Shown: positions 1-7,334 of the stretch, piece after piece | Position numbering within the stretch: position 1 is the stretch's first letter | How the letters are laid out: every line of letters begins with the position of its first letter | Assembly (NCBI GenBank): GCA_910578475.1 | Contig: CAJTRK010000041.1 | Span: forward strand, 1-24,076 | DNA length: 24,076 nucleotides | Source: an uncultured Lachnospiraceae bacterium | GTDB taxonomy: Bacteria; Bacillota; Clostridia; Lachnospirales; Lachnospiraceae | Reading direction: 5' to 3' | Translations under genes and position numbers: made by a program | Notes under the pieces: generated by a model | What the model was told of the DNA's origin: nothing | Databases searched by the model: none | What the model saw: only the letters and a program-made list of their open reading frames with translations

Positions 1-924
1 TGTTGGCTGTGGGCCTATGGTGAGCCATGTAATATATTCAGAGTCTACTCCATGCCGGAGATTATATGCCGGTTTTAACTGTCCGTTTCCCATGGAATCC
101 TCTTTCATCCTCATAAAAGTGGCATCGTGGTCTGTCTTGGAATAACTGTTTCGTCCGCCGCAGATATGTATTTGATGGTTATATTTTTTGAGTCGGGACA
201 GATAATCTTCGAGGGTTTCCATGCTCTTTTGAAGCGGCGTTTTTCTTTTCCCGATTCCATGAACAAAGACCACGCTTTCACTCTGTTTGAGGGCATAAAG
301 CTTCTTGCGGAGTTTCTTTACATGCTTCATCTTTACGGTGTCGCCATATACAATCTTTAAATCGTAGAGCTGTTCGCACTCCGCCACAAAATCAGCAAGT
401 TTTATCAGAAGTTTTGTCTGATTTTTGGTTACGGCCTTCTTCCAGACAAAAGTGTATTTGTTTGCTGCAGCTTCGATTTTTGTGCCGTCAATGAAAACGG
501 TTTCGCCTGAAATCTCTCCCAGGTCAAAAAGCGCATTGGACATTTCGGCAAGAATGCGCCTGGCGCATGGAGCAAAATGAATGCCCCGGAACCGTGCGAA
601 TGTCGCATGGTCTGGCACGGGTGCGCCTTCGAGAAGAAACATGAAATTAATATCCCTTTTGCAGTTAAGCTCCATGGAACGGGAAGAGTAATCCCCATTC
701 ATGTAAGAGTAAAGCACAATCTTCAGAAGTGTTCTTGGGGATACTAAATTTATTCTTTCGTAAGTAGAATATAAGTCAGTCAAATCCATTGCCTCCACAA
801 ACTGACTGAGTAACCGCACAGAATCATCTTCCGGAATAATGGTTTCAATATTTAGCGGAAGTTTTAATTGATATCCGCTTTGATTTAGGCTATAATTTTT
901 CTGTAAGTTAATGTTTTTGGTCAT
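1..924 (-). CDS. IS1182-type transposase (partial, C-terminus outside window)
   Basis: This is a DDE transposase that would cut and join the IS ends. The reading frame starts at the ATG at 924-922 (MTKNINLQ) and stays open for 308 codons to the window edge, so the gene is intact as far as it can be seen. Residues about 30-130 match the DUF772-type N-terminal domain (SRSMELNCKRDINFMFLLEG, then PDHATFARFR). The first catalytic Asp lies in ISGETVFIDGTKIEAAANKY. A further conserved block near the window edge reads SYSKTDHDATFMRMKEDSMG, where the family usually has SKTDPDATFMR. The family normally runs to roughly 450-560 residues, so about one third to nearly one half is missing at the window edge. 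There is no strong Shine-Dalgarno sequence before the ATG, only GGTG about 12 nt upstream. Confidence 0.85.
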   Translation of the reverse strand, partial: MTKNINLQKNYSLNQSGYQLKLPLNIETIIPEDDSVRLLSQFVEAMDLTDLYSTYERINLVSPRTLLKIVLYSYMNGDYSSRSMELNCKRDINFMFLLEGAPVPDHATFARFRGIHFAPCARRILAEMSNALFDLGEISGETVFIDGTKIEAAANKYTFVWKKAVTKNQTKLLIKLADFVAECEQLYDLKIVYGDTVKMKHVKKLRKKLYALKQSESVVFVHGIGKRKTPLQKSMETLEDYLSRLKKYNHQIHICGGRNSYSKTDHDATFMRMKEDSMGNGQLKPAYNLRHGVDSEYITWLTIGPQPT

Positions 925-940
925 ACATTAATTTTACACC

Positions 941-981
941 AACTGCCGGATTCTTTCGAGGTCTGGCAGTTATTTTTTATA
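941..981 (+). terminator. Hairpin with T-rich tail at the IS end
   Basis: AACTGCCGGA (941-950) pairs with TCTGGCAGTT (962-971), a 10-bp stem with one G-T pair and an 11-nt loop. It is followed on the + strand by TATTTTTTAT. Read in + direction this has the form of a rho-independent terminator at the edge of the IS, stopping transcripts that leave the element antisense to the transposase. On the - strand it lies in the transposase leader and has no U tract. Confidence 0.5.
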
Positions 982-991
982 TGAAAAAGGA

Positions 992-1020
992 GCTGCGCAC
1001 TAATTACTTAGTGCGACAGC
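992..1020. repeat. Palindromic hairpin at the IS tip
   Basis: CGCACTAA (996-1003), a TTAC spacer and TTAGTGCG (1008-1015) form a perfect 8-bp stem. It is extended by GCTG (992-995) pairing with CAGC (1017-1020) around one bulged A. Such a structure at the extreme end of an IS can serve transposase recognition; that role is inferred. Confidence 0.6.
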
Positions 1021-1169
1021 CCCGTGTTTGTCGTAAAAAACTTATTATCTATGCATTCAATATTTTAAGGAAGAGGGCTGGCGACAATGGTAAATGAGGG
1101 TTAGAATGCAGAATGTTATGGAAAGAAGTGTATTTTATTGGAATCTGAGGAAAGAGAGGATGGGAAGAC

Positions 1170-1658
1170 ATGGATAGAAAAACAGTGGATGAAACGAAAA
1201 TTTATGATGAGGTTCTAAAGCAAAGCTTGAATGATTCAGGCAGACAAGACAGCCTTATAGATATTCCGCCAGACGTATATAGGCTGATAAGGTCGGCAGA
1301 GATAAGGGATTATTTCCGGAAGAATGACTGTATGGGAATCTTTATGAAAGAGCAGATTATCCTCCACAGCTATACATCAATGCAGCAGAAAACAGAGATG
1401 CTCAAGCGGCTATCACATACAGGCAGCGAAGAGGAAAATAGGCTGGTGGAGGCTGGCGTGAACCTGAAAGTTGTGCAGGATACGCTCGGGCATAAAGACT
1501 TTTCCACGACTATGGATATCTATACAGATGTAACGAAGGAATTGAAACAGAGGGAATTTGATAACCTTCAGGAGAAGATGAACCAGAAAAAATACAGGGG
1601 AAAACAGAGAGGGAACCCTGATGCGGCAGGGCAAAACGAAGATGGGGAAGAGGGCTGA
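1170..1658 (+). pseudogene. Chimeric ORF: unknown N-terminus joined to tyrosine-recombinase C-terminus
   Basis: The ORF encodes 162 residues. Residues about 96-140 (VEAGVNLKVVQDTLGHKDFS followed by TTMDIYTDVT) match the last part of phage/Tn916-type integrases, including the late His of LGH and the Tyr nucleophile of DIYTDVT. The earlier catalytic residues (the first Arg, the Lys and the HxxR) are absent, so this cannot be a working recombinase. Residues 1-95 (MDRKTVDETKIYDEVLKQSL onward, later RDYFRKNDCMGIFMKEQIIL) do not resemble an integrase; I do not recognise their family with confidence. The join near residue 95 probably arose by deletion between two genes. An AGAGAGGATGGG ribosome site precedes the ATG, so a protein may still be made. 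The basic, Gly-rich tail is also atypical. Confidence 0.6.
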
Positions 1659-1674
1659 AATGGCTTTCTTCCTG

Positions 1675-1703
1675 TTGTATTTATGGTGCTTTTTGATTAT
1701 AAT
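1675..1703 (+). promoter_or_regulatory. Sigma-70/sigma-A-type promoter of the Rpn gene
   Basis: TTGTAT (1675-1680) and a perfect TATAAT (1698-1703) are separated by exactly 17 bp. The promoter lies in the 92-bp gap before the Rpn gene, whose ATG is 48 bp downstream. Confidence 0.65.
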
Positions 1704-1750
1704 ATAAAAGAAGCAAGTAATGACTGAGAGGAAAGGGAAAGGCGCATTGG

Positions 1751-2563
1751 ATGAGTGAGGCAGAACAGCAGAGAAAAGAACAGGAACATCAGGAAGATTT
1801 ACAGCGTCTGCGGGATTTCCGTCCTATTGATGATGATTTTATGCGTTGCCTGTTTAAAGATAATATTCCGCTGGCTGAACTGGTATTGCGGATTATAACT
1901 GGCAAACAGGATTTGATTATTACAGACTGCCAGACACAGAAGGATATGAAACGGCTGGCCGGGGCGCGTTCGATTTGTTTAGACGCTTATGGAACAGATT
2001 CTGAAAATAAAAAGTATGATTTAGAAATACAGCGTTCGGATAAAGGCGCAGGTCCCCATCGGGCAAGATACCATTCCAGTGTAATGGATATTGAGAATCT
2101 GGATGCAGGGCAGGAATTTGATGAACTGCCGGACACTTATACAATATTCATCATAGAAAAGGATTTCTATGGAATGGGAGAGCCGCTCTATGTGATAGAG
2201 AGGATGAACCTGACGACAGGGAAAGGATTTGAAGATGGGGAGCATATCCTGTATGTCAATGGCGAGTACAGGGGAGAATCTGATTTAGGGAAGCTGATGC
2301 ATGATTTTTGTTGTACGCAGGCTGACGATATGAATTTTGCTTTGATGGCGGAACGTACAAGATATCTGAAAGAAAATCCGAAAGGGGTGCAAGAGATGTG
2401 TAAGGTCATGGAAGATATGCGGAATGAGGCAGAGTATTATAAGGCGATTGAAATTGCAAAACGGATGATTGTCAGAGGTAAAGCGACTCTTGAAGAAATT
2501 GCAGAGGATACTGGTCTGGCATTGAATAAGATACAGGAATTATCTGTAAAAATGGGAATGTGA
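1751..2563 (+). CDS. Rpn-family recombination-promoting nuclease / PD-(D/E)XK transposase
   Basis: This is a 270-residue protein of the PDDEXK_2 (Rpn) group. These are DNA endonucleases related to transposases that can promote RecA-independent recombination. After a charged coiled N-terminus it has FRPIDDDFMRCLFKD, the usual opening of the fold. The nuclease core follows: Asp78 in CLDAYGTD, then Glu92-x-Gln94 in KYDLEIQRSD, and the conserved stretch GPHRARYHSSVMDIENL. The second half (about 200-270) is helical and ends in KATLEEIAEDTGLALNKIQELSVKMGM, typical of family members that end in a helix-turn-helix-like tail. The gene has its own promoter and a GGGAAAGG ribosome site about 8 nt before the ATG. 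It appears complete. It belongs with the mobile elements on its left rather than with the HD gene on its right. Confidence 0.85.
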   Translation: MSEAEQQRKEQEHQEDLQRLRDFRPIDDDFMRCLFKDNIPLAELVLRIITGKQDLIITDCQTQKDMKRLAGARSICLDAYGTDSENKKYDLEIQRSDKGAGPHRARYHSSVMDIENLDAGQEFDELPDTYTIFIIEKDFYGMGEPLYVIERMNLTTGKGFEDGEHILYVNGEYRGESDLGKLMHDFCCTQADDMNFALMAERTRYLKENPKGVQEMCKVMEDMRNEAEYYKAIEIAKRMIVRGKATLEEIAEDTGLALNKIQELSVKMGM

Positions 2564-2571
2564 AAATTTTT

Positions 2572-2601
2572 CTGAACCAATCCTGAACCATTTTTGGACC
2601 A
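2572..2601. repeat. Three 11-bp-phased degenerate repeats
   Basis: CTGAACCA occurs at 2572-2579 and 2583-2590, and TTGGACCA (6 of 8 matches) at 2594-2601, each exactly 11 bp apart, in the gap between the Rpn and HD-domain genes. A second direct repeat, AGTTATGGA, follows at 2612-2620 and 2632-2640. The pattern could be an operator or decayed tandem repeats; no clear promoter was found beside it. Confidence 0.4.
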
Positions 2602-2697
2602 ATTTTTACAAAGTTATGGATATTTCAGGAGAGTTATGGAAAAAAGAGCAATGAGCAAATCATAGGAATATATGGGGGTGGAGGGATTTGCGGATAT

Positions 2698-3381
2698 ATG
2701 AAAACAGATATACCTACAATCCCGACGATGAAAACGCTTGGCGGAAACAAATCCGCAGACCATGAGGGAAACGCGAAAAAAGAAGCTGTCCATGAGGCGA
2801 AGAAAAGCAGTATCTCCAGAGAACAGGCATGGGAGATGTTGAAAAAATATAACAAAGAACCTTTCCACTTACAGCACGCGCTGACGGTAGAAGGCGTCAT
2901 GCGTTGGTATGCGAAAGAACTCGGATATGCGGCGGAAGAGGATTTCTGGGGAATTACCGGACTTCTTCATGATATTGATTTTGAGCTTTATCCGGAGGAA
3001 CACTGTAAAAAGGCTCCGGAACTTCTGCGCGAAGCAGGCGTCGGCGAAGACATGATTTATGCAATCTGCTCTCACGGCTATGGAATCTGCAGCGAAGAAG
3101 AACCAAAGCTTGAGATGGAAAAGGTGCTTTTTGCATCCGATGAACTGACGGGGCTGATTTGGTCATGCGCGCTGATGCGTCCGTCAAAAAGCACGATGGA
3201 CATGGAAGTTAAGAGCCTGAAAAAGAAATTCAAAGATAAGAAATTTGCGGCAGGCTGTTCCAGAGACATTATTTCCCAGGGGGCGGAACTGCTCGGATGG
3301 GAACTGGACGACCTTTTCGATAAGACGATTCAGGCAATGAGAAGCTGCGAAGCCGATGTGGCGGCGGCAATGGAGAACTAA
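2698..3381 (+). CDS. HD-domain (HDIG-type) phosphohydrolase
   Basis: This is a metal-dependent hydrolase of the HD superfamily, 227 residues. The HD domain starts around residue 39 (SISREQAWEMLKKYNKEPFH) and contains the conserved His60 of HLQHAL and the His91-Asp92 pair in TGLLHDIDFE, with ICSHGYG and LFASDELTGLI downstream as in HDIG proteins. Family members act on phosphate esters such as nucleotides, but the substrate cannot be read from the sequence. The first 38 residues are polar, Lys-rich and outside the domain. An internal start is possible, though GGTGGAGGG lies about 12 nt before the annotated ATG. The gene is monocistronic: its own terminator follows 6 nt after the stop. It has no visible functional link to its neighbours. 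Confidence 0.8.
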   Translation: MKTDIPTIPTMKTLGGNKSADHEGNAKKEAVHEAKKSSISREQAWEMLKKYNKEPFHLQHALTVEGVMRWYAKELGYAAEEDFWGITGLLHDIDFELYPEEHCKKAPELLREAGVGEDMIYAICSHGYGICSEEEPKLEMEKVLFASDELTGLIWSCALMRPSKSTMDMEVKSLKKKFKDKKFAAGCSRDIISQGAELLGWELDDLFDKTIQAMRSCEADVAAAMEN

Positions 3382-3386
3382 ACAGG

Positions 3387-3430
3387 AAACAGACTGTGGA
3401 ATCCGGACAGGATTTACGGTCTGTTTTTTT
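3387..3430 (+). terminator. Rho-independent terminator after the HD gene
   Basis: AAACAGAC (3387-3394) pairs with GTCTGTTT (3419-3426). An inner stem AATCC/GGATT (3400-3404 with 3410-3414) sits inside the loop. A run of seven T (3424-3430) ends the structure. Confidence 0.8.
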
Positions 3431-3500
3431 GGTTATCCTAAAATATAGAATACGCCGCGCTGCATTTACCGGTCCAAAATTGAACGTCCATTATTGAATC

Positions 3501-3529
3501 TTTACCCGTTTTCCGATTCCATGTATAAT
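3501..3529 (+). promoter_or_regulatory. Promoter of the AraC-type regulator
   Basis: TTTACC (3501-3506) and TATAAT (3524-3529) are spaced by 17 bp. The start codon at 3578 follows 48 bp later, with GAGGAG about 7 nt before it. Confidence 0.6.
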
Positions 3530-3577
3530 CAACAGTAGTGATTTGTTCATGATTTGTATGTGTTTGAGGAGTTTTAT

Positions 3578-5236
3578 ATGTTCCAGAGTAAGTTATTTCT
3601 GAGATTGTTCATGACGTATATTTTAGTGATTTTTTCTTATATGATTTTATGAACCATCTGCATTTTGTTCGATTTGAAGAATTTAAACAGCGATATTCAA
3701 AAAGTTCTGGAAGACGATTACGGAGTACGGGTTCTGTATCAGGACGACGTGGTTTTTTCCTGCGGGGAGGAAACGGATAAATTGTATGAGACGGAATCCG
3801 TGAAGATGCCCGGTCTGGTATATCGGATTTACGCGCCGGCGGGAACGGCTTCCGGAATAGACCATTTCTTCTTCATTACGCTGCTTGGGATTGTAGTGAT
3901 TTCTCTTGTTTTTCTTGGATTTGCCTTTGTGGTAAGCCGGAGATATTATATCCCCATCGACAGGCTGGAGCAAATGGTTTCAACCAATCAGAATACATCG
4001 GAAGATGAGATGGAGAAAATTATCTGTGGAATACAGGATTTGATTGGAGAAAAAAACAGATACCGCGAAAAAATGCTGACGATTACGCCTTATGCCAAAA
4101 CAGGTATGCTTCATTCGATGATTGCGGGGAATGCGGCGGCGGATAATGTGGGCAAATTTCTGGATGAGAATTATCTGGATTTGATACGGCCATATTTCAT
4201 TGTGTCAGTCGTCAATTTTGCCTATGACGGGACGCCTGCCCTGCGGGAAGAAAGTCATAAGCGGGAAATAGAAGAGCTCTTCCGGACCGTGACGGACATT
4301 TTTTCGACGGATGAAGTGAACATTGTATATTATTTCCGTGATATTTATAATGTATTTCTGATTACGAATTTTGAAACAGAGCAGGAAATGGATGATTTGT
4401 TTTATCAGATTCATAAATACGTCAGTACCGCCAAAAGCAACAGTTATGTAACGATGGGCGTTGACATTGTCCGGGATGATATCGGGGAATTAAAGCAGGC
4501 ATGCGAAGGCGCGCTGAAAGCGCTGGACAGCATATTGACGGAGGGGCGGGAGACCGTTTATTTCCTGGAAGATACGGAAGACTGTGCGGCGGCATATTAT
4601 TTCCCGGCGAATTTCCGGGAAAAGCTGAAGCATTGTCTGTTGAGGCAGGACAAAGAAGAAATACACAAACTGCTGTTTGATATTTATAAAACCAATTTGG
4701 ACATAGAAGGCATGTCGGAGATGTACAGGTCTCTTATCGACGATTTTCATCTTTCCGTCATGAAGACGCTGCGGGAGATTACCGAATTAAATACGCTGCA
4801 CCTGAATATCAAAAAGTATACCGGACTGGCGACGTTACAGGAGATTTTTGATTATTATGACGCGGCGCTGCTTTCCGCCATCGATACGTTGCATGATTCG
4901 GCGGAGCAGGTGGAGGAGGACTCAAAGCTTGAAGAAGATATTGTAGCATATATCGACGCGCATTACTGTGATGAAAATTTGTCCATGCAGAGTCTGACGA
5001 GCCGTTTCAATGTGAGCAATAAATATCTGAGCCTGCTCTGCAAAGAGCGTTTCGGGGTCACCTATTTACAGTATATACAGTCGAGGAGAATCAAAAAGGC
5101 GGCAGAGCTTCTGAGGGAAAAACGATATTCCCTGACAGAGATAGGCGTGATGTGCGGCTATACGAATCAGCTGACCTTCCGGCGTAATTTTAAGAGTATT
5201 ATGGGCGTGAATCCAAGTGTATATCAGAAAAAATAA
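3578..5236 (+). pseudogene. AraC-family membrane regulator (YesN-like), interrupted by TGA at codon 25
   Basis: The natural start is the ATG at 3578, preceded by GAGGAG at good spacing. It reads MFQSKLFLRLFMTYILVIFS and then YMIL, then meets TGA at 3650-3652 in the middle of the first membrane segment. The frame continues without further stop to 5236. After the stop come TICILFDLKN, a short extracytoplasmic stretch, a second membrane segment (DHFFFITLLGIVVISLVFLG), a HAMP-like linker (RRYYIPIDRLEQMV), a central domain and a C-terminal AraC HTH (about the last 100 residues, with NLSMQSLTSRFNVSNKYLSL and YSLTEIGVMCGYTNQLTFRR). Such proteins sense a sugar outside and activate the adjacent transporter operon. 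The roughly 75-residue outer domain is much shorter than the usual dCache-sized one. A TTG at 3665 could restart translation, but it would lose the first membrane helix and I see no good ribosome site there. Confidence 0.8.
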
Positions 5237-5264
5237 GCCCGGAAAACAAAAAATGATGCTTCTG

Positions 5265-5301
5265 AAAAAAATGATGCTTTGCAAAAAGCATCATTTTTTT
5301 T
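5265..5301 (+). terminator. Rho-independent terminator between regulator and permease genes
   Basis: ATGATGCTT (5271-5279) pairs with AAGCATCAT (5286-5294), flanked by an A run on the left and a T run (5294-5301) on the right. The left arm is duplicated: AAAAAATGATGCTT also occurs at 5248-5261, 18 bp upstream, so two alternative left arms can pair with the same right arm. Confidence 0.8.
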
Positions 5302-5311
5302 ATGGAAATTA

Positions 5312-5342
5312 TTGAAACTATATTTTTGTTTTTCTGTATTGT
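5312..5342 (+). promoter_or_regulatory. Possible promoter of the sugar permease operon
   Basis: TTGAAA (5312-5317) is followed after 17 bp by TGTATT (5335-5340), or after 19 bp by TATTGT (5337-5342). It lies directly after the terminator and before the first permease gene. The -10 match is weak, which would suit a promoter needing the AraC-type activator; that reading is inferred. Confidence 0.4.
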
Positions 5343-5388
5343 ATAGTGGAATTGCTTCCGGAAAGCGGCGTCAGGACAGACGTGGGCG

Positions 5389-6363
5389 GTGGAAGCGAGA
5401 AAAGAAAAGGAACGAGGGGTCAGGATAAAAACGAAACGGGAAGAACGAAAAAAGGATTGGAAAAAGAGCCTGAAAAGAGACAAGTATCTGATTATTATGA
5501 TTTTGCCGGTTATTATTTATTATCTGGTTTTCTGCTATTTTCCGATGACCGGCCTTTGGATGGCATTCACGCAGTACAGGATTGGTTCCGGTCTCAAAGG
5601 GCTGTATCTGAGTGAATTTGTAGGACTGAAATGGTTTCAGCAGTTTTTCAGTTCCGTCTATGTGTGGAGACTGGTGAGAAATACGTTTTTGCTTTCTTTT
5701 TATTCTCTGATTTTTGGATTCCCGATACCGATTCTTTTTGCGGTCGCCGTTACACAGGTGAAAAGAAAAGGCCTGCAGAAGACGATTCAGGTGAGTACAT
5801 ATCTGCCCTATTTTATATCGACGGTTGTTGTCTGCGGTATGATTAATAACTTTTTATCTCCGTCGGGAGGCATTATTAATCAGCTGTTGAACAAAATAGG
5901 CATTGACAGTATCAATTTTTTAAGTCTTCCGGAATGGTTCCGGTCGATTTATGTAATATCCGGCTCCTGGCAAAGCTTCGGATTTAACTCCATTATTTTT
6001 GTTGCGGCGATTATGGGCATTTCCCCGGATTTGTACGAGGCGATGAGAGTGGATGGGGCGAATAAACGACAGGTCATCTGGCATCTGATTCTGCCAGGTA
6101 TCAGGCCGACCATTATTCTTTTGCTGATTATGACGTTGGGAAGCATGATGAGCGTTGGTTTTGAAAAAGTCTACCTTCTGTATAATTCGGCCGTCTATGA
6201 AACCGCAGACGTCATTCAGACTTATGTATACAGACAGGGTATTCAGAGTAACAATTACAGCTATGCGGCGGCTGTCGGTTTTTTTAACTCCATAGTCAAC
6301 TTTACCATTGTATTTTTTGCGAACCGCCTGAGCCGTAAAATAACGGATACGTCAATTTGGTAG
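5389..6363 (+). CDS. Sugar ABC transporter permease, LplB-like (first subunit)
   Basis: This is an inner-membrane permease of a carbohydrate ABC importer, 324 residues. About six membrane helices are visible, starting with YLIIMILPVIIYYLVFCYFP (residues about 34-53). The cytoplasmic EAA loop that docks the ATPase reads DLYEAMRVDGANKRQVIWHL, then ILPGIRP. The ending SRKITDTSIW is typical for LplB/YtcP-group permeases. No ATPase gene is present nearby, as is common in this group, which borrows a shared MsmX-type ATPase (family knowledge). The only usable start in this frame is GTG at 5389; the ribosome site is weak and the first 30 residues are unusually charged. It is the only gene of the four-gene sugar module without an internal stop. 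The second permease begins 12 nt after it. Confidence 0.85.
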   Translation: MEARKEKERGVRIKTKREERKKDWKKSLKRDKYLIIMILPVIIYYLVFCYFPMTGLWMAFTQYRIGSGLKGLYLSEFVGLKWFQQFFSSVYVWRLVRNTFLLSFYSLIFGFPIPILFAVAVTQVKRKGLQKTIQVSTYLPYFISTVVVCGMINNFLSPSGGIINQLLNKIGIDSINFLSLPEWFRSIYVISGSWQSFGFNSIIFVAAIMGISPDLYEAMRVDGANKRQVIWHLILPGIRPTIILLLIMTLGSMMSVGFEKVYLLYNSAVYETADVIQTYVYRQGIQSNNYSYAAAVGFFNSIVNFTIVFFANRLSRKITDTSIW

Positions 6364-6375
6364 GAGGGAAATCAA

Positions 6376-7266
6376 ATGTTAAAAGGAATAAAAAATAAAG
6401 CGGCCGGGGATATGATATTTGATGCCGTCATCGCATTTTTCTTATTGTTTGCCGTAGTTGTCTGCGTCTATCCGTTTCTGTATGTTGTCAGCGTTTCCGT
6501 CAGTTCCGGGGAAGCTGTCAATAAGGGACTGGTCACATTGCTGCCGGTGGACCTGAATTTTGAAGCGTTAAAGTCGGTTCTCGCTTATAAGCAGCTCTGG
6601 ACGTCTTATGGGAACACGATATTTTATACGGTAGTCGGAACGGTTTTTAATATTGTTTTTACCTGCCTTGCGGCTTATCCGTTATCCAGAAAGACGTTCT
6701 GTTTCAGAAAACAGATGAATTTTCTTCTGGCGTTTACCATGTATTTTTCAGGCGGACTGATTCCCATTTATATCGTTGTGACGAATCTGGGACTGTACAA
6801 CAGCAGATGGTCCATGATTCTCCCGGTTCTGGTAAGCGCTTATAATGTGATGATTTGCCGCTCCGCGTTCGAATCCATTTCAGAAGAACTGTTTGAAGAA
6901 GCAAAGCTGGAGGGGGCAAACGACATACTGATTATGACCAGAATTGCGATTCCGTTAATCAGACCGACGCTGGCGGTGCTTACGCTGTATTATGCGGTGG
7001 CAAGATATAATGATTTCTTTAATGCAATGCTTTATATCAGCGATAAAAAACTGGAGCCTCTGCAGCTTTTCCTGAGAAGGATTCTTCTGTAAGCTTCTTC
7101 GGAAATCATGCAGACGACCAGTGTAAGCATGGCGGCGGCGAGCCAGTCATCCATTCAGGTCCGCTATGTGTGCATCGTTGTATCGGTCATACCAATCATG
7201 ATGGTTGTGCCTTTTGTGCAGAAATATCTGGTAGAAGGAACCATGTTGGGAGCGGTAAAAGGATAA
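6376..7266 (+). pseudogene. Sugar ABC transporter permease, LplC/YtcP-like (second subunit), interrupted by TAA
   Basis: This is the second permease of the sugar importer, with a good ribosome site (GGAGGGAAATCAA before the ATG). It matches the LplC-type family through five membrane segments and the EAA loop (ELFEEAKLEGANDILIMTRI, then AIPLIRPT). TAA at 7090-7092 stops it after LQLFLRRILL. The same frame continues for 57 codons (ASSEIMQTTSVSMAAASQSS and on to a last membrane helix, VPFVQKYLVEGTMLGAVKG) and ends at a natural stop at 7264-7266. Homologues have this C-terminal end in one piece. The codon lost is most simply CAA (Gln) changed to TAA. Without read-through the last helix is missing and the subunit is probably inactive. 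Confidence 0.8.
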
Positions 7267-7334
7267 GTCGCATGTTCAATACATGAAAAATGTAATTTAC
7301 TATAATTTAAAATGCAAAAAAGCAGGATTACAAC

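Larger units (their letters stand above)
1..1023 (-). mobile_element. IS1182-type insertion sequence, 5' part, cut by window start
   Basis: The element is recognised from its transposase (1-924) and from an end segment beyond the gene. Its outer tip is read on the - strand as GGGGCTGTCGCACTAA. The boundary near 1023 is an estimate, because the other end lies outside the window and no target duplication can be checked. The tip folds into a strong hairpin (992-1020), and a second hairpin (941-971) lies between the tip and the transposase start. The neighbours to the right (chimeric integrase remnant, Rpn transposase) suggest a site that has repeatedly received mobile DNA. Confidence 0.7.
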
